Below are positions 53,801 through 61,747 of a stretch of DNA of 64,000 nt, piece by piece (position 1 is the first letter of the stretch; the number at the start of each line of letters is the position of its first letter). Position numbers and translations under genes: made by a program. Source of the stretch: Pedobacter sp. MR2016-24 (GTDB taxonomy: Bacteria; Bacteroidota; Bacteroidia; Sphingobacteriales; Sphingobacteriaceae); assembly GCF_026239655.1 (NCBI RefSeq), contig NZ_JAPIVO010000008.1, forward strand, positions 419,716-483,715, given 5' to 3'. The notes below the pieces were generated by a model. It was not told the DNA's origin. It did not search any database and saw only the letters and a program-made list of their open reading frames with translations.

Positions 53801-55244
53801 TGACCTCAAGGATTCAGGCGATCATACTGCGACTGCAAACGGGACGGTCGACCTAAATGAGATCAATACGCCGACCCTTGATGTGACGATTAAAGCCAAA
53901 AACTTTATGGCTTTAAATACCACAGTGAAAGATAACGCATTGTACTTTGGACAGGCATTTGCAACGGGTACCTTTATATTCAAAGGCCCAACCAATAAGA
54001 TGTACATTGGTATCGATGCAAAAACAGAAAAAGGCACGGTATTCAATCTGCCATTAAACAGCTCCGAAACTGTAGCAAGTAAAGATTTCATCACCTTTCT
54101 GAGTAAAGATACTGCAGCTAATGCCATCAAAAAAGAAACCAGTTTTGATGGTTTAACAATGAGCTTTAAACTGCAGGTGGATCCAAACAGTACGGCTAAC
54201 TTATTCACTAATCTTGGAAATCTGAGCGGTAAGGGAAATGCGGAGTTGAATCTGGAGATTAACAGTCTGGGCGACTTCGAAATGTCGGGTGACTATATCA
54301 TTGAATCCGGAAGTTTTGATTTCACTGCACAGGAAGTGATTAATAAAAAATTCAATATCAGACAAGGTGGTACAGTAAGGTGGACAGGTAATCCTACACA
54401 GGCACAAATCCAGCTGAAAGCTATTTATGAACTCCGGGCCGGACTGACCGACTTATACACGGCTGCCAACAGAGATGTGGGTAGCAGTAATGCCAACCTG
54501 CGTGTTCCTGTTGAAGTGGAAATGGGACTGAGCGGTCTGTTACTACAGCCAGACATCAAACTGGATATTTTTTTCCCTTCCAACCCTTCAATTAAAGAAG
54601 AGTTACAGGCATATTTCAATGATTCAAATAACCTGAATTTACAGGCTTTTAGTTTGATCATCAGAAGAAGTTTTGCTCCGGGTGCGGGAAGAGAGGCTTT
54701 AGGTAAACAATTATCATCCGGTGTAACCAGTACCGCAACAGAACTGCTGTTTAATCAGTTTAATAACGTACTCTCCTCGTTAAATCTCGACTTCGTAGAC
54801 ATTAATATCCGTTCTTTGAGTGAAGCCAGTGCGTCATTTAAATTCTTTAATGACCGCGTGATTATCAACGCCGGTGTGGTAGACAGAAGAAGCGCAAGCG
54901 ATCTTTCATTGATTGGATCAAGAAATAGTGTAGGCAGTGAGTTTGAAATGCTGGCATTGATCAGGAAAGATGGAACATTGATAGGTAAAATAGCCAATAA
55001 GCCACCTACACAGCAAAGTATCTTCGCAAATACGATTAATCCAAATGTGAATGTGACCTCTCTAGGCCTGATATATTCCCAGCAATTTGATACTTTCAGG
55101 GAGTTCCTGCAGAAAATTACCGGAGAATACCGCAGAAATGAAAAAAGAAAACAAGCCGAGCAGCAGAATAAGAAACCCAAACAGCTGGTCAATAAAGAAG
55201 CAATTCTGAATGAAGAAAAGAAGCTGCAAAAAACAACTCCTTAA
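50808..55244 (+). CDS. tamB: TamB/AsmA-like translocation and assembly module protein
   Basis: A very long periplasmic beta-rich protein (1478 residues from GTG 50808) anchored by one N-terminal helix. The repeated beta-taco pattern runs throughout, and the C-terminal DUF490/TamB domain is visible from ~1150 (LQVDPNSTANLFTNLGNLSG, then KGNAELNLEINSLGDFEMSG; FNIRQGGTVRWTGNPTQAQI; GLLLQPDIKLDIFFPSNPSI). TamB-type proteins carry phospholipids or assist barrel assembly between the membranes. In-frame sequence upstream of the GTG encodes KKLLKILLWFVTS, which would complete the anchor, but no ATG, GTG or TTG precedes it; an ATC at 50766 may be the true start. Confidence 0.88.
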   Translation: MLLLIAIVLFSLQFKPVQTFIAKKAAAYLSKELNTTISLSSIYIKPFKSVVIENLLVLDQQKDTLLNTPKFIVDLNKFSLKEKVIDVNTVQINDGSFFLKSYKEKDKGTNIDFIIDYFDSGTTTVKKKKKPYNISFGRVILNNLQLKYKNLKRDTVINGVNFDDVELTKLNGIFQKLNTKDHLLQADIKNLTFHEKSGFYLKNLTAFTTIDTNQIELKKLLLVTNKSKLSDYFSMKFERFGDFSDYINKVRMKANFKESHLASRDISFFSAELSKMNLDIDIDGQITGLVNNLRAKQLAVKAGKATYIKGDFALKGLPNIKETFMEFKIDMAATNKRDLDEILGNTTGNKTKVIPAIIEKFGNIYFNGNFTGFQNDFIAFGEFKTKIGRIVSDVNMKIDAKGIPSYSGNVKTYDFNIGNLINEKSLGRVTASVYIKGRGTEVKNLTEKINGDIRYIEFNNYRYSNVKIDGTFDKKYFDGTLNINDKNVQLSFDGGVNLNPELPVFNFKATIKNAKLRALHLFKDSLKIDAKFSTNFSGTNLNNIQGKLLIQQVRLDNVKGIYNIDSVQLQAQGIGIDRTLKIESDVFDASIKGQYDLNTIPSYYKALAKTYIPSLKTDIVKFKDQIFQFNLKIKRFEPVAELIAPGLEIEEGAVMIGNFDSKKNIATLNGFVAKLKYKGVIANNIIIDENTTSNQLQAIITSDRVDLNDSLYIKNVNISNILRNDSLALNVKLSNADDANQLDLNGLVEFGKDTTARISILPSLLKINNEDWAIQEKVRINFNDGKTEISNFDLSNGNQLLTIDGILSPDTKDALIVGFKNFNLKTINPFVKTLGVALEGNVNGNTKLYSLLKTPRVTDSLRIDSLTFNNTYIGTLIDTSSFSQQQKLVNLYMRINAGDKETFKVDGKVDLEAKELDLAVKMDESELTVVSPFVSKLVSNLKGHVSADISIKGPLSKPQINGDLMLNKAQLTVNYLQTAYTISDKVHIENSVIQINDLDLKDSGDHTATANGTVDLNEINTPTLDVTIKAKNFMALNTTVKDNALYFGQAFATGTFIFKGPTNKMYIGIDAKTEKGTVFNLPLNSSETVASKDFITFLSKDTAANAIKKETSFDGLTMSFKLQVDPNSTANLFTNLGNLSGKGNAELNLEINSLGDFEMSGDYIIESGSFDFTAQEVINKKFNIRQGGTVRWTGNPTQAQIQLKAIYELRAGLTDLYTAANRDVGSSNANLRVPVEVEMGLSGLLLQPDIKLDIFFPSNPSIKEELQAYFNDSNNLNLQAFSLIIRRSFAPGAGREALGKQLSSGVTSTATELLFNQFNNVLSSLNLDFVDINIRSLSEASASFKFFNDRVIINAGVVDRRSASDLSLIGSRNSVGSEFEMLALIRKDGTLIGKIANKPPTQQSIFANTINPNVNVTSLGLIYSQQFDTFREFLQKITGEYRRNEKRKQAEQQNKKPKQLVNKEAILNEEKKLQKTTP

Positions 55245-55256
55245 TCTTCATTTGGT

Positions 55257-56468
55257 TTATCCTTTCATAATGGTATGACCCATTTTATCTCTTTTGGTCT
55301 TTAAGTAGGTTTCGTTGTGTTGGTTGCTATCTATTTCAATAGATACGTTTTCAACTACTTCAAGCCCATATCCAATCAATCCGGCTCTTTTGGTAGGATT
55401 GTTAGACATCAGGCGCATTTTAGTTACACCCTGTGCTCTTAGTATCTGTGCACCCACCCCGTAGTCGCGTTCATCACCTTTAAAGCCCAATTTAATATTA
55501 GCCTCTACGGTATCAAAACCTGCGTCCTGTAAATTGTAGGAGCGTAATTTATTTACCAGTCCGATGCCACGACCTTCCTGATTCATATAAACCACAATCC
55601 CTTTTCCTTCTTTCTCGATCATTTCCATTGCCCTGTGCAACTGAGGGCCGCAGTCGCAACGACAGGAGCCAAAAATATCACCCGTTACGCAGGAGCTGTG
55701 CACCCTTACCAATACCGGCTCATCCTCAGTCCACTCTCCCTTACTTAAAGCCAGGTGAGTTGCATTTGTTTCAATCTGCGTATAAGCAGTCATTTTGAAA
55801 TCTCCCCATTCTGTAGGCAGATTAATCGTCACCTCCTGTTTGATCAGGCTCTCTTTATTTAAACGATAAGAGATCAGATCTTTGATAGAAATGATCTTTA
55901 GCTTATGCTGTTCGGCAATTTTCATTAAATCAGGCAAGCGGGCCATTTCACCATCCTCTTTCATAATCTCGACGATCACACCAGCTGGTTCCATTCCTGC
56001 TAATTTAGCCAGGTCTACTGCAGCCTCAGTGTGTCCTGCACGACGTAGTACCCCACCATCTTTAGCACGCAGTGGAAATATATGTCCCGGTCTGCCCAGT
56101 TCATTGGGATCAGTATTCGGATTAATTAATGCTTTTATTGTTTTAGAACGGTCAGAAGCAGATATACCAGTAGTACAGCCATGACCAATCAGGTCCACAG
56201 AAACAGTGAAATTGGTTTCATAAGCAGCTGTATTCTTACCTACCATCAACTCCAGATTCAGTTCATCACATCGCTGCTCAGTGATTGCGGCGCAGATTAA
56301 TCCCCTGCCATAAGTAGCCATGAAATTGATAACTTCCGGAGTAGCATTGGCTGCAGCAGTTAAGAAGTCGCCCTCATTTTCCCTATCTTCATCATCAACA
56401 ACGATAATGACTTTTCCGGCTTTAATATCCGCTATAGCCTCGTCAATTGCATTTAGTTTAATTTCCAT
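55257..56468 (-). CDS. ribBA: Bifunctional DHBP synthase / GTP cyclohydrolase II
   Basis: Starts both branches of riboflavin synthesis. 403 residues. The RibB half (~1-200) has VVDDEDRENEGDFLTAA (acidic active-site loop), TGISASDRSKTIKAL, GHIFPLRAKDGGVLRRAGHT and EAAVDLAKLAG. The RibA half (~205-400) has the zinc site CVTGDIFGSCRCDCGPQL, YMNQEGRGIGLVNKLRSYNL and RLMSNNPTKRAGLIGYGLEV. Both active sites look complete. Only 12 bp separate its stop from that of the convergent TamB gene, with no terminator between. Confidence 0.96.
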   Translation of the reverse strand: MEIKLNAIDEAIADIKAGKVIIVVDDEDRENEGDFLTAAANATPEVINFMATYGRGLICAAITEQRCDELNLELMVGKNTAAYETNFTVSVDLIGHGCTTGISASDRSKTIKALINPNTDPNELGRPGHIFPLRAKDGGVLRRAGHTEAAVDLAKLAGMEPAGVIVEIMKEDGEMARLPDLMKIAEQHKLKIISIKDLISYRLNKESLIKQEVTINLPTEWGDFKMTAYTQIETNATHLALSKGEWTEDEPVLVRVHSSCVTGDIFGSCRCDCGPQLHRAMEMIEKEGKGIVVYMNQEGRGIGLVNKLRSYNLQDAGFDTVEANIKLGFKGDERDYGVGAQILRAQGVTKMRLMSNNPTKRAGLIGYGLEVVENVSIEIDSNQHNETYLKTKRDKMGHTIMKG

Positions 56469-56599
56469 TATTCAAATCTATCATCAGCAAATCAGGGATG
56501 AAAATTACATCACCGTTTAAGATTGATAAACAAAGTTACAACCTATATTGATAATAAACTACGTCAAAATATCATGGATAAGTAAGGAACGTATGTCCG

Positions 56600-58030
56600 C
56601 TAAGATTTCGATTTCTTTTTGAAAATACTCAGGAATATTGCTTTGTAATAATTCATATCAAAAAGTGCAGAATCTACTGTTGCTTTATAAGTCAGGAATG
56701 CCCCCAAAGGACTAAGTATAATGATAGCTAGCCAGATACCCACTACAGGATTGATATTGCCCTGGACAGCAGATTTTTCAGCAACGGTTGATATAATATG
56801 ATAGATCAGGAAAAACATAACAGCCATTACCACCGGTAATCCAAGCCCTCCCTTTCTGATGATGGCCCCCAGGGGAGCGCCAATAAAAAACAACATAATA
56901 CAGGAAACTGCAAGTGTAAATTTACGCTGGTATTCCAGCTTTATTTTAATCAGCGCTTTGATCCGCTCACTAAAATCGACTATTCTGCCATCAGACATCT
57001 GTTTAACCGCATTTGCCTGGTCCAGAGCTCCCTGTAAAGCTGATGCTCTCTGAAGTTCCGGGATAGTTTTCACTATAGATCCCTTGATGATCTTTTCAGG
57101 TATTTTAATCTTTGTATATCCTTTAGTGAAGTTATTCTGTTTATAATAACTGCCCACACTCAATACCGCAAAGCGGTTAATGCTATCCAGCTCTTTAGTT
57201 AGAGAATCCTGTTTAATCGTCAGCCCTTTCAGATTCAGCATTTGTACGTTTGAGCGGAAACTATTTTCATCCGTCCTGTTCATTTCAAAGCTGGACAAAT
57301 CGAATTTCTGTTCCGTTTGTCCGAAACGCATTCTCGTTAACTGCTGACGGGGATTGTAGCCACCACCCTGACCACTGGATTCTTCATACCTGACACCATC
57401 ATTCAATTTCAGGATCAGGTATTTCTTATCCTTTGTTGTATTCATTGTGCCATTCTTCGCAATGATGATCTTCGCCACACCGCTATTGCCGGTATGGTCA
57501 TAAATCATGATTCCTTTTAATGAAACGCCATCTTTACCTTTTTCATCTACACGAATGGAATATCCGGGAATACTATTATTAAAAACCCCTTCCTTAATTA
57601 AAAAAGAGAGCTTTTTATTTCTTACATCCCATAACAGTGACCCAAACTTGAGGTTTGCCTTGGGCAGCATATATTGGGAGAAAAGAAATGACAGAAATGA
57701 GATGATCATAATCAACACCAGCAACGGCCGCATCGCCCTTTGCAATGATATGCCAGCTGATTTGATAGCTACCAGCTCATAATTTTCCCCTAACGTTCCA
57801 AACGTCATGATAGAAGACAATAAAATGGCCAATGGTAATGCCATAGATACATTTGCTGCCGATGCATAAAACATCAGCTCAAGAATAGTGTACCACTCGA
57901 ATCCTTTTCCGATCAGATCATCAACATATTTGAAGAGAAAAAACATCAATAAGATAAACATCACAACAAAAAATGTGACCAGAAAGGGATTGATGAATGC
58001 TTTAAGCAGAAGTACGTGAATCTTTTTCAA
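56600..58030 (-). CDS. LptF/LptG-family permease
   Basis: Inner-membrane permease of the LPS export ABC machine. 476 residues. Six membrane helices: three near the N-terminus (~10-30, 50-75, 100-120) and three near the C-terminus (~365-385, 395-415, 425-450), around a periplasmic beta-jellyroll domain (~130-350). Landmarks are ALPLAILLSSIMTFGTLGEN and YELVAIKSAGISLQRAMRPL. Only one LptF/G gene is present here; LptB and a second permease must be elsewhere. Complements lpxB in the LPS pathway. Confidence 0.9.
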   Translation of the reverse strand: MKKIHVLLLKAFINPFLVTFFVVMFILLMFFLFKYVDDLIGKGFEWYTILELMFYASAANVSMALPLAILLSSIMTFGTLGENYELVAIKSAGISLQRAMRPLLVLIMIISFLSFLFSQYMLPKANLKFGSLLWDVRNKKLSFLIKEGVFNNSIPGYSIRVDEKGKDGVSLKGIMIYDHTGNSGVAKIIIAKNGTMNTTKDKKYLILKLNDGVRYEESSGQGGGYNPRQQLTRMRFGQTEQKFDLSSFEMNRTDENSFRSNVQMLNLKGLTIKQDSLTKELDSINRFAVLSVGSYYKQNNFTKGYTKIKIPEKIIKGSIVKTIPELQRASALQGALDQANAVKQMSDGRIVDFSERIKALIKIKLEYQRKFTLAVSCIMLFFIGAPLGAIIRKGGLGLPVVMAVMFFLIYHIISTVAEKSAVQGNINPVVGIWLAIIILSPLGAFLTYKATVDSALFDMNYYKAIFLSIFKKKSKS

Positions 58031-58060
58031 TACACAAATGTAGACAAAGCATCTGTAAAA

Positions 58061-58441
58061 TTAAGCACCAATTACACTATGTAAATAGGTAATCTGGTTA
58101 TCCCAGATTTGTTTTCTTTCTTTCATCGTATCATCCGTTGCAAAGTCAGTGATAGAAAGCGCTACGTCATTAGTGAGTTCATCCTGTACAATCTCCATTT
58201 CGAAGTAACAGTGCGGTTCATCATCAAGCCATTTAAACTTTACCATTTTATTTTCCTTGATGCTTAACAGTTTTGCCTTCTGCACTTCATCATCCCATGT
58301 AAAGGTATATACCTGATCACGAAAAATTACATCGTCTGCAAACCATTGTGATAAGCCATTTGGCTCACTAATGAAACTAAACAAAATACGTGGTGACGAT
58401 TTTAACTCATATTCCAGGGTATACTTTTTCTTTTCTGACAT
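58061..58441 (-). CDS. START/AHSA1-like domain protein
   Basis: 126 residues with a single SRPBCC-type helix-grip fold: YTLEYELKSSPRILFSFISE, GLSQWFADDVIFRDQ, FTWDDEVQKAKLLSIKENKM, VKFKWLDDEPHCYFEMEIVQ and a C-terminal helix KERKQIWDNQITYLHSVIGA. This family in Bacteroidota has no known ligand. 30 bp upstream of the LptF/G gene and on the same strand, so probably one transcript. Confidence 0.85.
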   Translation of the reverse strand: MSEKKKYTLEYELKSSPRILFSFISEPNGLSQWFADDVIFRDQVYTFTWDDEVQKAKLLSIKENKMVKFKWLDDEPHCYFEMEIVQDELTNDVALSITDFATDDTMKERKQIWDNQITYLHSVIGA

Positions 58442-58511
58442 TTTAAACCGCTTATATCTTGTTGTTTGTGGATTATTTTTTTTTATTTTTCTAAAGAAAA
58501 GTATTTTATTC

Positions 58512-58519
58512 TATATTTG
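58512..58519 (+). promoter_or_regulatory. -7 element of the tRNA-Met promoter
   Basis: TATATTTG matches TAnnTTTG exactly, 27 nt before the tRNA. The -33 position has only a T-rich tract rather than TTTG. Confidence 0.55.
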
Positions 58520-58546
58520 CAACTCTTTAAAAAAACAACCTCACCC

Positions 58547-58620
58547 GGCGGGGTAGCTCAGATGGTTAGAGCGCAGGATTCATAACCCTGAGGTCGGCAG
58601 TTCGATCCTGCTCCCCGCTA
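58547..58620 (+). tRNA. tRNA-Met (CAT)
   Basis: Cloverleaf seen directly: acceptor GGCGGGG / CCCCGCT, D arm GCTC / GAGC, anticodon loop TTCATAA with anticodon CAT at loop centre, T arm GGCAG-TTCGATC-CTGCT, discriminator A. CCA is not encoded. The acceptor begins with a G-T pair rather than the mismatch of an initiator, so elongator Met is likely; a lysidine-modified Ile2 cannot be fully excluded by eye. Followed by a terminator at 58627. Confidence 0.95.
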
Positions 58621-58626
58621 CTGTTA

Positions 58627-58661
58627 AAGGCCTTTAGATGTTAAATCTGAAGGCTTTTTTT
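58627..58661 (+). terminator. Terminator of the tRNA gene
   Basis: GCCTTTAGAT pairs with ATCTGAAGGC (one T-G pair) and is followed by seven T residues, 7 nt after the tRNA. Confidence 0.9.
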
Positions 58662-58714
58662 ATTTCAATCCCCTCTGCTCATTGATATTCGGGCTTATTC
58701 AAACAATCAATTAG

Positions 58715-58830
58715 GCGCGCAATACAGTTCTTGTTGAAATGCAATATGCATATATTTGAATTCATTCTTATAATATGGATGAATTGTTTTTGATATGGAT
58801 GAATTGTTTTGAAGATCGCGCGTAATACAG
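58715..58830 (+). repeat. Direct repeats upstream of ogt
   Basis: ATATGGATGAATTGTTTT occurs at 58773-58790 and 58793-58810, a tandem repeat with a 20-bp period. A second pair, GCGCGCAATACAG (58715-58727) and GCGCGTAATACAG (58818-58830), flanks it. This lies in the 336-bp gap between the tRNA terminator and ogt. No gene is seen here apart from the leader ORF at 58921. Confidence 0.75.
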
Positions 58831-58864
58831 CGACTTCATGCTTAGATTGCGATTAAAAATTCAT

Positions 58865-58888
58865 TATATTTGTAATACTATAGTATTA
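58865..58888 (+). promoter_or_regulatory. Putative ogt promoter with a 16-bp palindromic operator
   Basis: TATATTTG (58865-58872) matches the -7 consensus and is followed at once by the perfect palindrome TAATACTATAGTATTA (58873-58888), which would cover the transcription start. A repressor bound there would block initiation. No clear TTTG is found at the -33 distance. Confidence 0.45.
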
Positions 58889-58920
58889 GTTACCCCTCTA
58901 ATTATTAGATAACTGCTATT

Positions 58921-59001
58921 ATGATATCACTTATATCGCCATCTAAAGCGCAGTCAAAGATCTCCTCTCCCCTTGCCATTGCAAAAAGTAATAAATCATG
59001 A
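58921..59001 (+). CDS. 26-codon leader ORF coupled to ogt
   Basis: ATG 58921 opens MISLISPSKAQSKISSPLAI, ending IAKSNKS and TGA 58999-59001. Its stop overlaps the ogt ATG as ATGA, the standard arrangement for translational coupling. It lies about 40 nt after the presumed transcription start. Basic and Ser-rich, with no known family; it may be a regulatory leader peptide or simply a coupling device. Confidence 0.4.
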   Translation: MISLISPSKAQSKISSPLAIAKSNKS

Positions 59002-59573
59002 GTGTCATAAATAATACATTTATTGAACCTACTAAAAAACCTGAAGTTATCCACATGACAGAATTTGTGACCCCTCTGGGTGCAATGCTGGCTGGTGCTA
59101 CTTCAGAAGGAATTTGTGTGCTTGAATTTAGTAACCGAATCAGATTAGAAAAGGAATTCAGTGATTTGCAAAAACTACTCAACGCCGTTATGCTACCTGG
59201 CAGAAATCAACATCTGGATCAATTGGAAAATGAGCTGAAGGAATATTTTGATGGGAGCCGAAAAACCTTTACTGTTCCATTGCACATACCGGGAAACGAA
59301 TTCTCTCAATCCGTATGGCAATCGCTGCAGGAAATTCCATATGGAAAAACCTGTACCTATAAAGAGCAAGCCGATAAGATGAATAACCTAAAGGCAATCC
59401 GCGCAATCGCTGCTACTAACGGTAAAAACCGGCTGGCAATTATCATCCCATGCCACCGTGTAATTGGCAGCAACGGAAGTATGACCGGATATGCCGGCGG
59501 CATAGATAAGAAAATATGGCTCCTGAGATTCGAAAAGGAGAATTCAGGTATTGCCGACGGAACTTTGTTTTAG
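58998..59573 (+). CDS. ogt: Methylated-DNA--protein-cysteine methyltransferase
   Basis: Repairs O6-alkylguanine by irreversible transfer to its own Cys. 191 residues. An N-terminal RNase-H-like domain (~18-95) is followed by the active domain: FSQSVWQSLQEIPYGKTCTY, RAIAATNGKNRLAIIIPCHR with acceptor Cys152, and VIGSNGSMTGYAGG. The usual NP after NGxN is NR here. No Ada-type N-terminal domain, so Ogt type. Preceded by a leader ORF and a palindrome suggesting regulated expression. Confidence 0.93.
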   Translation: MSVINNTFIEPTKKPEVIHMTEFVTPLGAMLAGATSEGICVLEFSNRIRLEKEFSDLQKLLNAVMLPGRNQHLDQLENELKEYFDGSRKTFTVPLHIPGNEFSQSVWQSLQEIPYGKTCTYKEQADKMNNLKAIRAIAATNGKNRLAIIIPCHRVIGSNGSMTGYAGGIDKKIWLLRFEKENSGIADGTLF

Positions 59574-59677
59574 CCCATTACTACGATCATACCATAATAC
59601 TGTCATATTCCTTCATCATAAATTAATGCTACAGACATACACGACCTGTACCTTGCGTAAACAAATAAAAATTTACG

Positions 59678-60520
59678 ATGCAAGTAGCTATCAGTCTGAA
59701 GCACCTGAAATTGATATTTTTCGTTGTGCTACAATTCACAATATTCAATTGTAAATCACAAGGCATATTACTCCATAATGCTTTTGCACATAATGATTAC
59801 TGGCATAAACGACCGCTGTTTGACGCCCTGGATAATGGCTTCTCTCATATAGAAGCAGATATTTTTTTACGAAACAAAAAACTGATTGTTGCACATATCT
59901 TACCTCGTTTCAAAAAGAAAAGAACGCTGGAAGATCTATATCTGAAACCCCTGCAAGAATGTATAAGCGGTAAAAGCAAGGAGATTCCATTTCCACTGTA
60001 CCCGCTCACCCTAATGATTGATATTAAATCAGATGCCAACAAAACCTACGCCAGCCTGAACGAGTTACTCCAAAAATACAAATCCATCCTTTCCAGTTAC
60101 GACAATGGTAAAGTTACCACCAGGCAGTTAACCATTGTAATTACGGGTAACAAACCCTACCATGTTATCCAAAAACAGCAACAACGAATGGTATTCTTAG
60201 ATGAAGATCTGATGAAGGTCTCAGATGATACGCTCTCTACAGGAATTTATCAAACCGCGAGCTGCAAATATTCCACATTGCTGAACTGGGATGGAAATGG
60301 TGAAATGCCAGATCAGGAAAAAACAAAATTATGCCGTTACGTGGAGTTGGCCCACCGTTACAATAAAAAGGTCAGGCTTTGGGCATCACCAGAAAGTAAA
60401 AGCGTATGGACGGAACTACTGGAATGCGGAGTTGATCTGATCAATACGGATCAGCTTGTGCAACTCCGCAAATTCCTGCTGCTGCAACAAACTACTTTTG
60501 CAAAAACAGAGAGCAAGTAA
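59678..60520 (+). CDS. PLC-like/AIM6-type phosphodiesterase-fold exported protein
   Basis: 280 residues. Hydrophobic N-terminus LKLIFFVVLQFTIFNC, possibly a lipoprotein signal (Cys25, weak lipobox). The start of the TIM barrel NAFAHNDYWHKRPLFDALDN, then FSHIEADIFLRNKKLIVAH, resembles GDPD and PI-PLC-like enzymes (HND/HR, EADI, VAHxLP). LTLMIDIKSDANKTYASL and VDLINTDQL match later strands. It probably cleaves a phosphodiester or is a relative of that fold; the substrate is unknown. First of four same-strand genes forming a surface-glycan cluster. Confidence 0.75.
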   Translation: MQVAISLKHLKLIFFVVLQFTIFNCKSQGILLHNAFAHNDYWHKRPLFDALDNGFSHIEADIFLRNKKLIVAHILPRFKKKRTLEDLYLKPLQECISGKSKEIPFPLYPLTLMIDIKSDANKTYASLNELLQKYKSILSSYDNGKVTTRQLTIVITGNKPYHVIQKQQQRMVFLDEDLMKVSDDTLSTGIYQTASCKYSTLLNWDGNGEMPDQEKTKLCRYVELAHRYNKKVRLWASPESKSVWTELLECGVDLINTDQLVQLRKFLLLQQTTFAKTESK

Positions 60521-60582
60521 ATAAGGCTCAACTGTCATACTACTGGAAAATCATGAATAATTAACGAAACAAACCTTTACTC

Positions 60583-61740
60583 ATGAAGAAGATAAGAGTT
60601 GCATTTTTTGCAGAGATACTGATAGAGGATTTTGATGGTGCTTCAAGAACGATGTTTCAATTGATTAAACGCATCAATCCGGAAAAATATGAGTTTTTAT
60701 TTATTTGCGGGACAGGTCCGGAGCACATCATGAACTTTAACTGTATAAAAGTACCCGCGGTGAGTCTGCCAATAAACTCAAATTACAAAATGGCATTACC
60801 TTCTCTTGCTAAAAATGTGATTAAGGAGAATATAAAATCTTTCAAGCCACATGTGATTCATATCGCCACTCCTTCGCTGCTAGGGAATTTTGCATTGAAA
60901 TATGCTGGCAAACATAACCTGCCGGTCATTACGATCTATCACACACACTTTATATCGTATATAGACTATTATTTGAAACATACACCTTTCCTCATCAGTA
61001 AGGTAAAAAAAATGGTCTCGAAAAGTCACAAGGAATTTTATAACCAATGCCAAAAAATTTATGTGCCTTCTTTAAGTATTAAAGAGGAATTAAAAGAGAT
61101 AGGGATCAGGCCATCACTTATGCGCCTATGGAAAAGAGGAATTGATCTCACGCTATTTTCTCCGGAAAAAGGAGATGCTGCTATGCTCAGAAAACTGACA
61201 GGCAATGATCAGCCAACTATTATTTTTGCAAGTCGCCTGGTATGGGAGAAAAACCTCGAGACACTCTTTCATATCTATGACCTTTGTGTGGCTACAAAAA
61301 TGGAGGTCAATTTTTTAATTGCAGGAGATGGGACTGCAAGAAAAGCATGTGAGATAAGAATGAAAAATGCAGTATTTACTGGCAAAGTAGATCATCATGA
61401 ACTAGCTGCTCTATATGCAAGTTCAACATTATTTCTATTTCCTTCCATCTCTGAAACCTACGGAAATGTAGTGATTGAAGCAATGGCTTCAGGTCTGCCC
61501 TGTATTATTGCAGATGGCGGAGGATCAAAAGATCTCATTGAACAAGGTGTAAACGGTTATAAATGCAATCCATACGATGCCGAAGATTACATAGCTATCA
61601 TACAACTATTATTGTCCGATACACATCTTTATAATCAGATAAGGGGAGAAGGATTAAAATCTAGTAAAGAATGCGATTGGAATCAACTGGCACCGATATA
61701 TTTCAGAGATATAGATGAGTTAGCTGGCAAATCAAACTAA
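60583..61740 (+). CDS. GT4-family glycosyltransferase, lipid-glycosylating type
   Basis: 385 residues, two Rossmann lobes (GT-B). N-lobe: VAFFAEILIEDFDGASRTMF, HVIHIATPSLLGNFALKYAG, TIYHTHFISYIDYYLKHTPF. C-lobe: TIIFASRLVWEKNLETLFHI, LIAGDGTARKACE, and the nucleotide-sugar E-x7-E motif in ETYGNVVIEAMASGLPCIIA. The N-lobe resembles glycolipid and phosphatidylinositol mannosyltransferases, so a lipid acceptor is plausible. Followed after 7 bp by a membrane protein on the same strand. Confidence 0.88.
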   Translation: MKKIRVAFFAEILIEDFDGASRTMFQLIKRINPEKYEFLFICGTGPEHIMNFNCIKVPAVSLPINSNYKMALPSLAKNVIKENIKSFKPHVIHIATPSLLGNFALKYAGKHNLPVITIYHTHFISYIDYYLKHTPFLISKVKKMVSKSHKEFYNQCQKIYVPSLSIKEELKEIGIRPSLMRLWKRGIDLTLFSPEKGDAAMLRKLTGNDQPTIIFASRLVWEKNLETLFHIYDLCVATKMEVNFLIAGDGTARKACEIRMKNAVFTGKVDHHELAALYASSTLFLFPSISETYGNVVIEAMASGLPCIIADGGGSKDLIEQGVNGYKCNPYDAEDYIAIIQLLLSDTHLYNQIRGEGLKSSKECDWNQLAPIYFRDIDELAGKSN

Positions 61741-61747
61741 AAGAAAA

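Noticed and set aside
56469..56599. FMN riboswitch upstream of ribBA
   Set aside because: The 130-bp upstream region is AT-rich and lacks the conserved RFN-element blocks (AGGGGCA, CCGAC and related).
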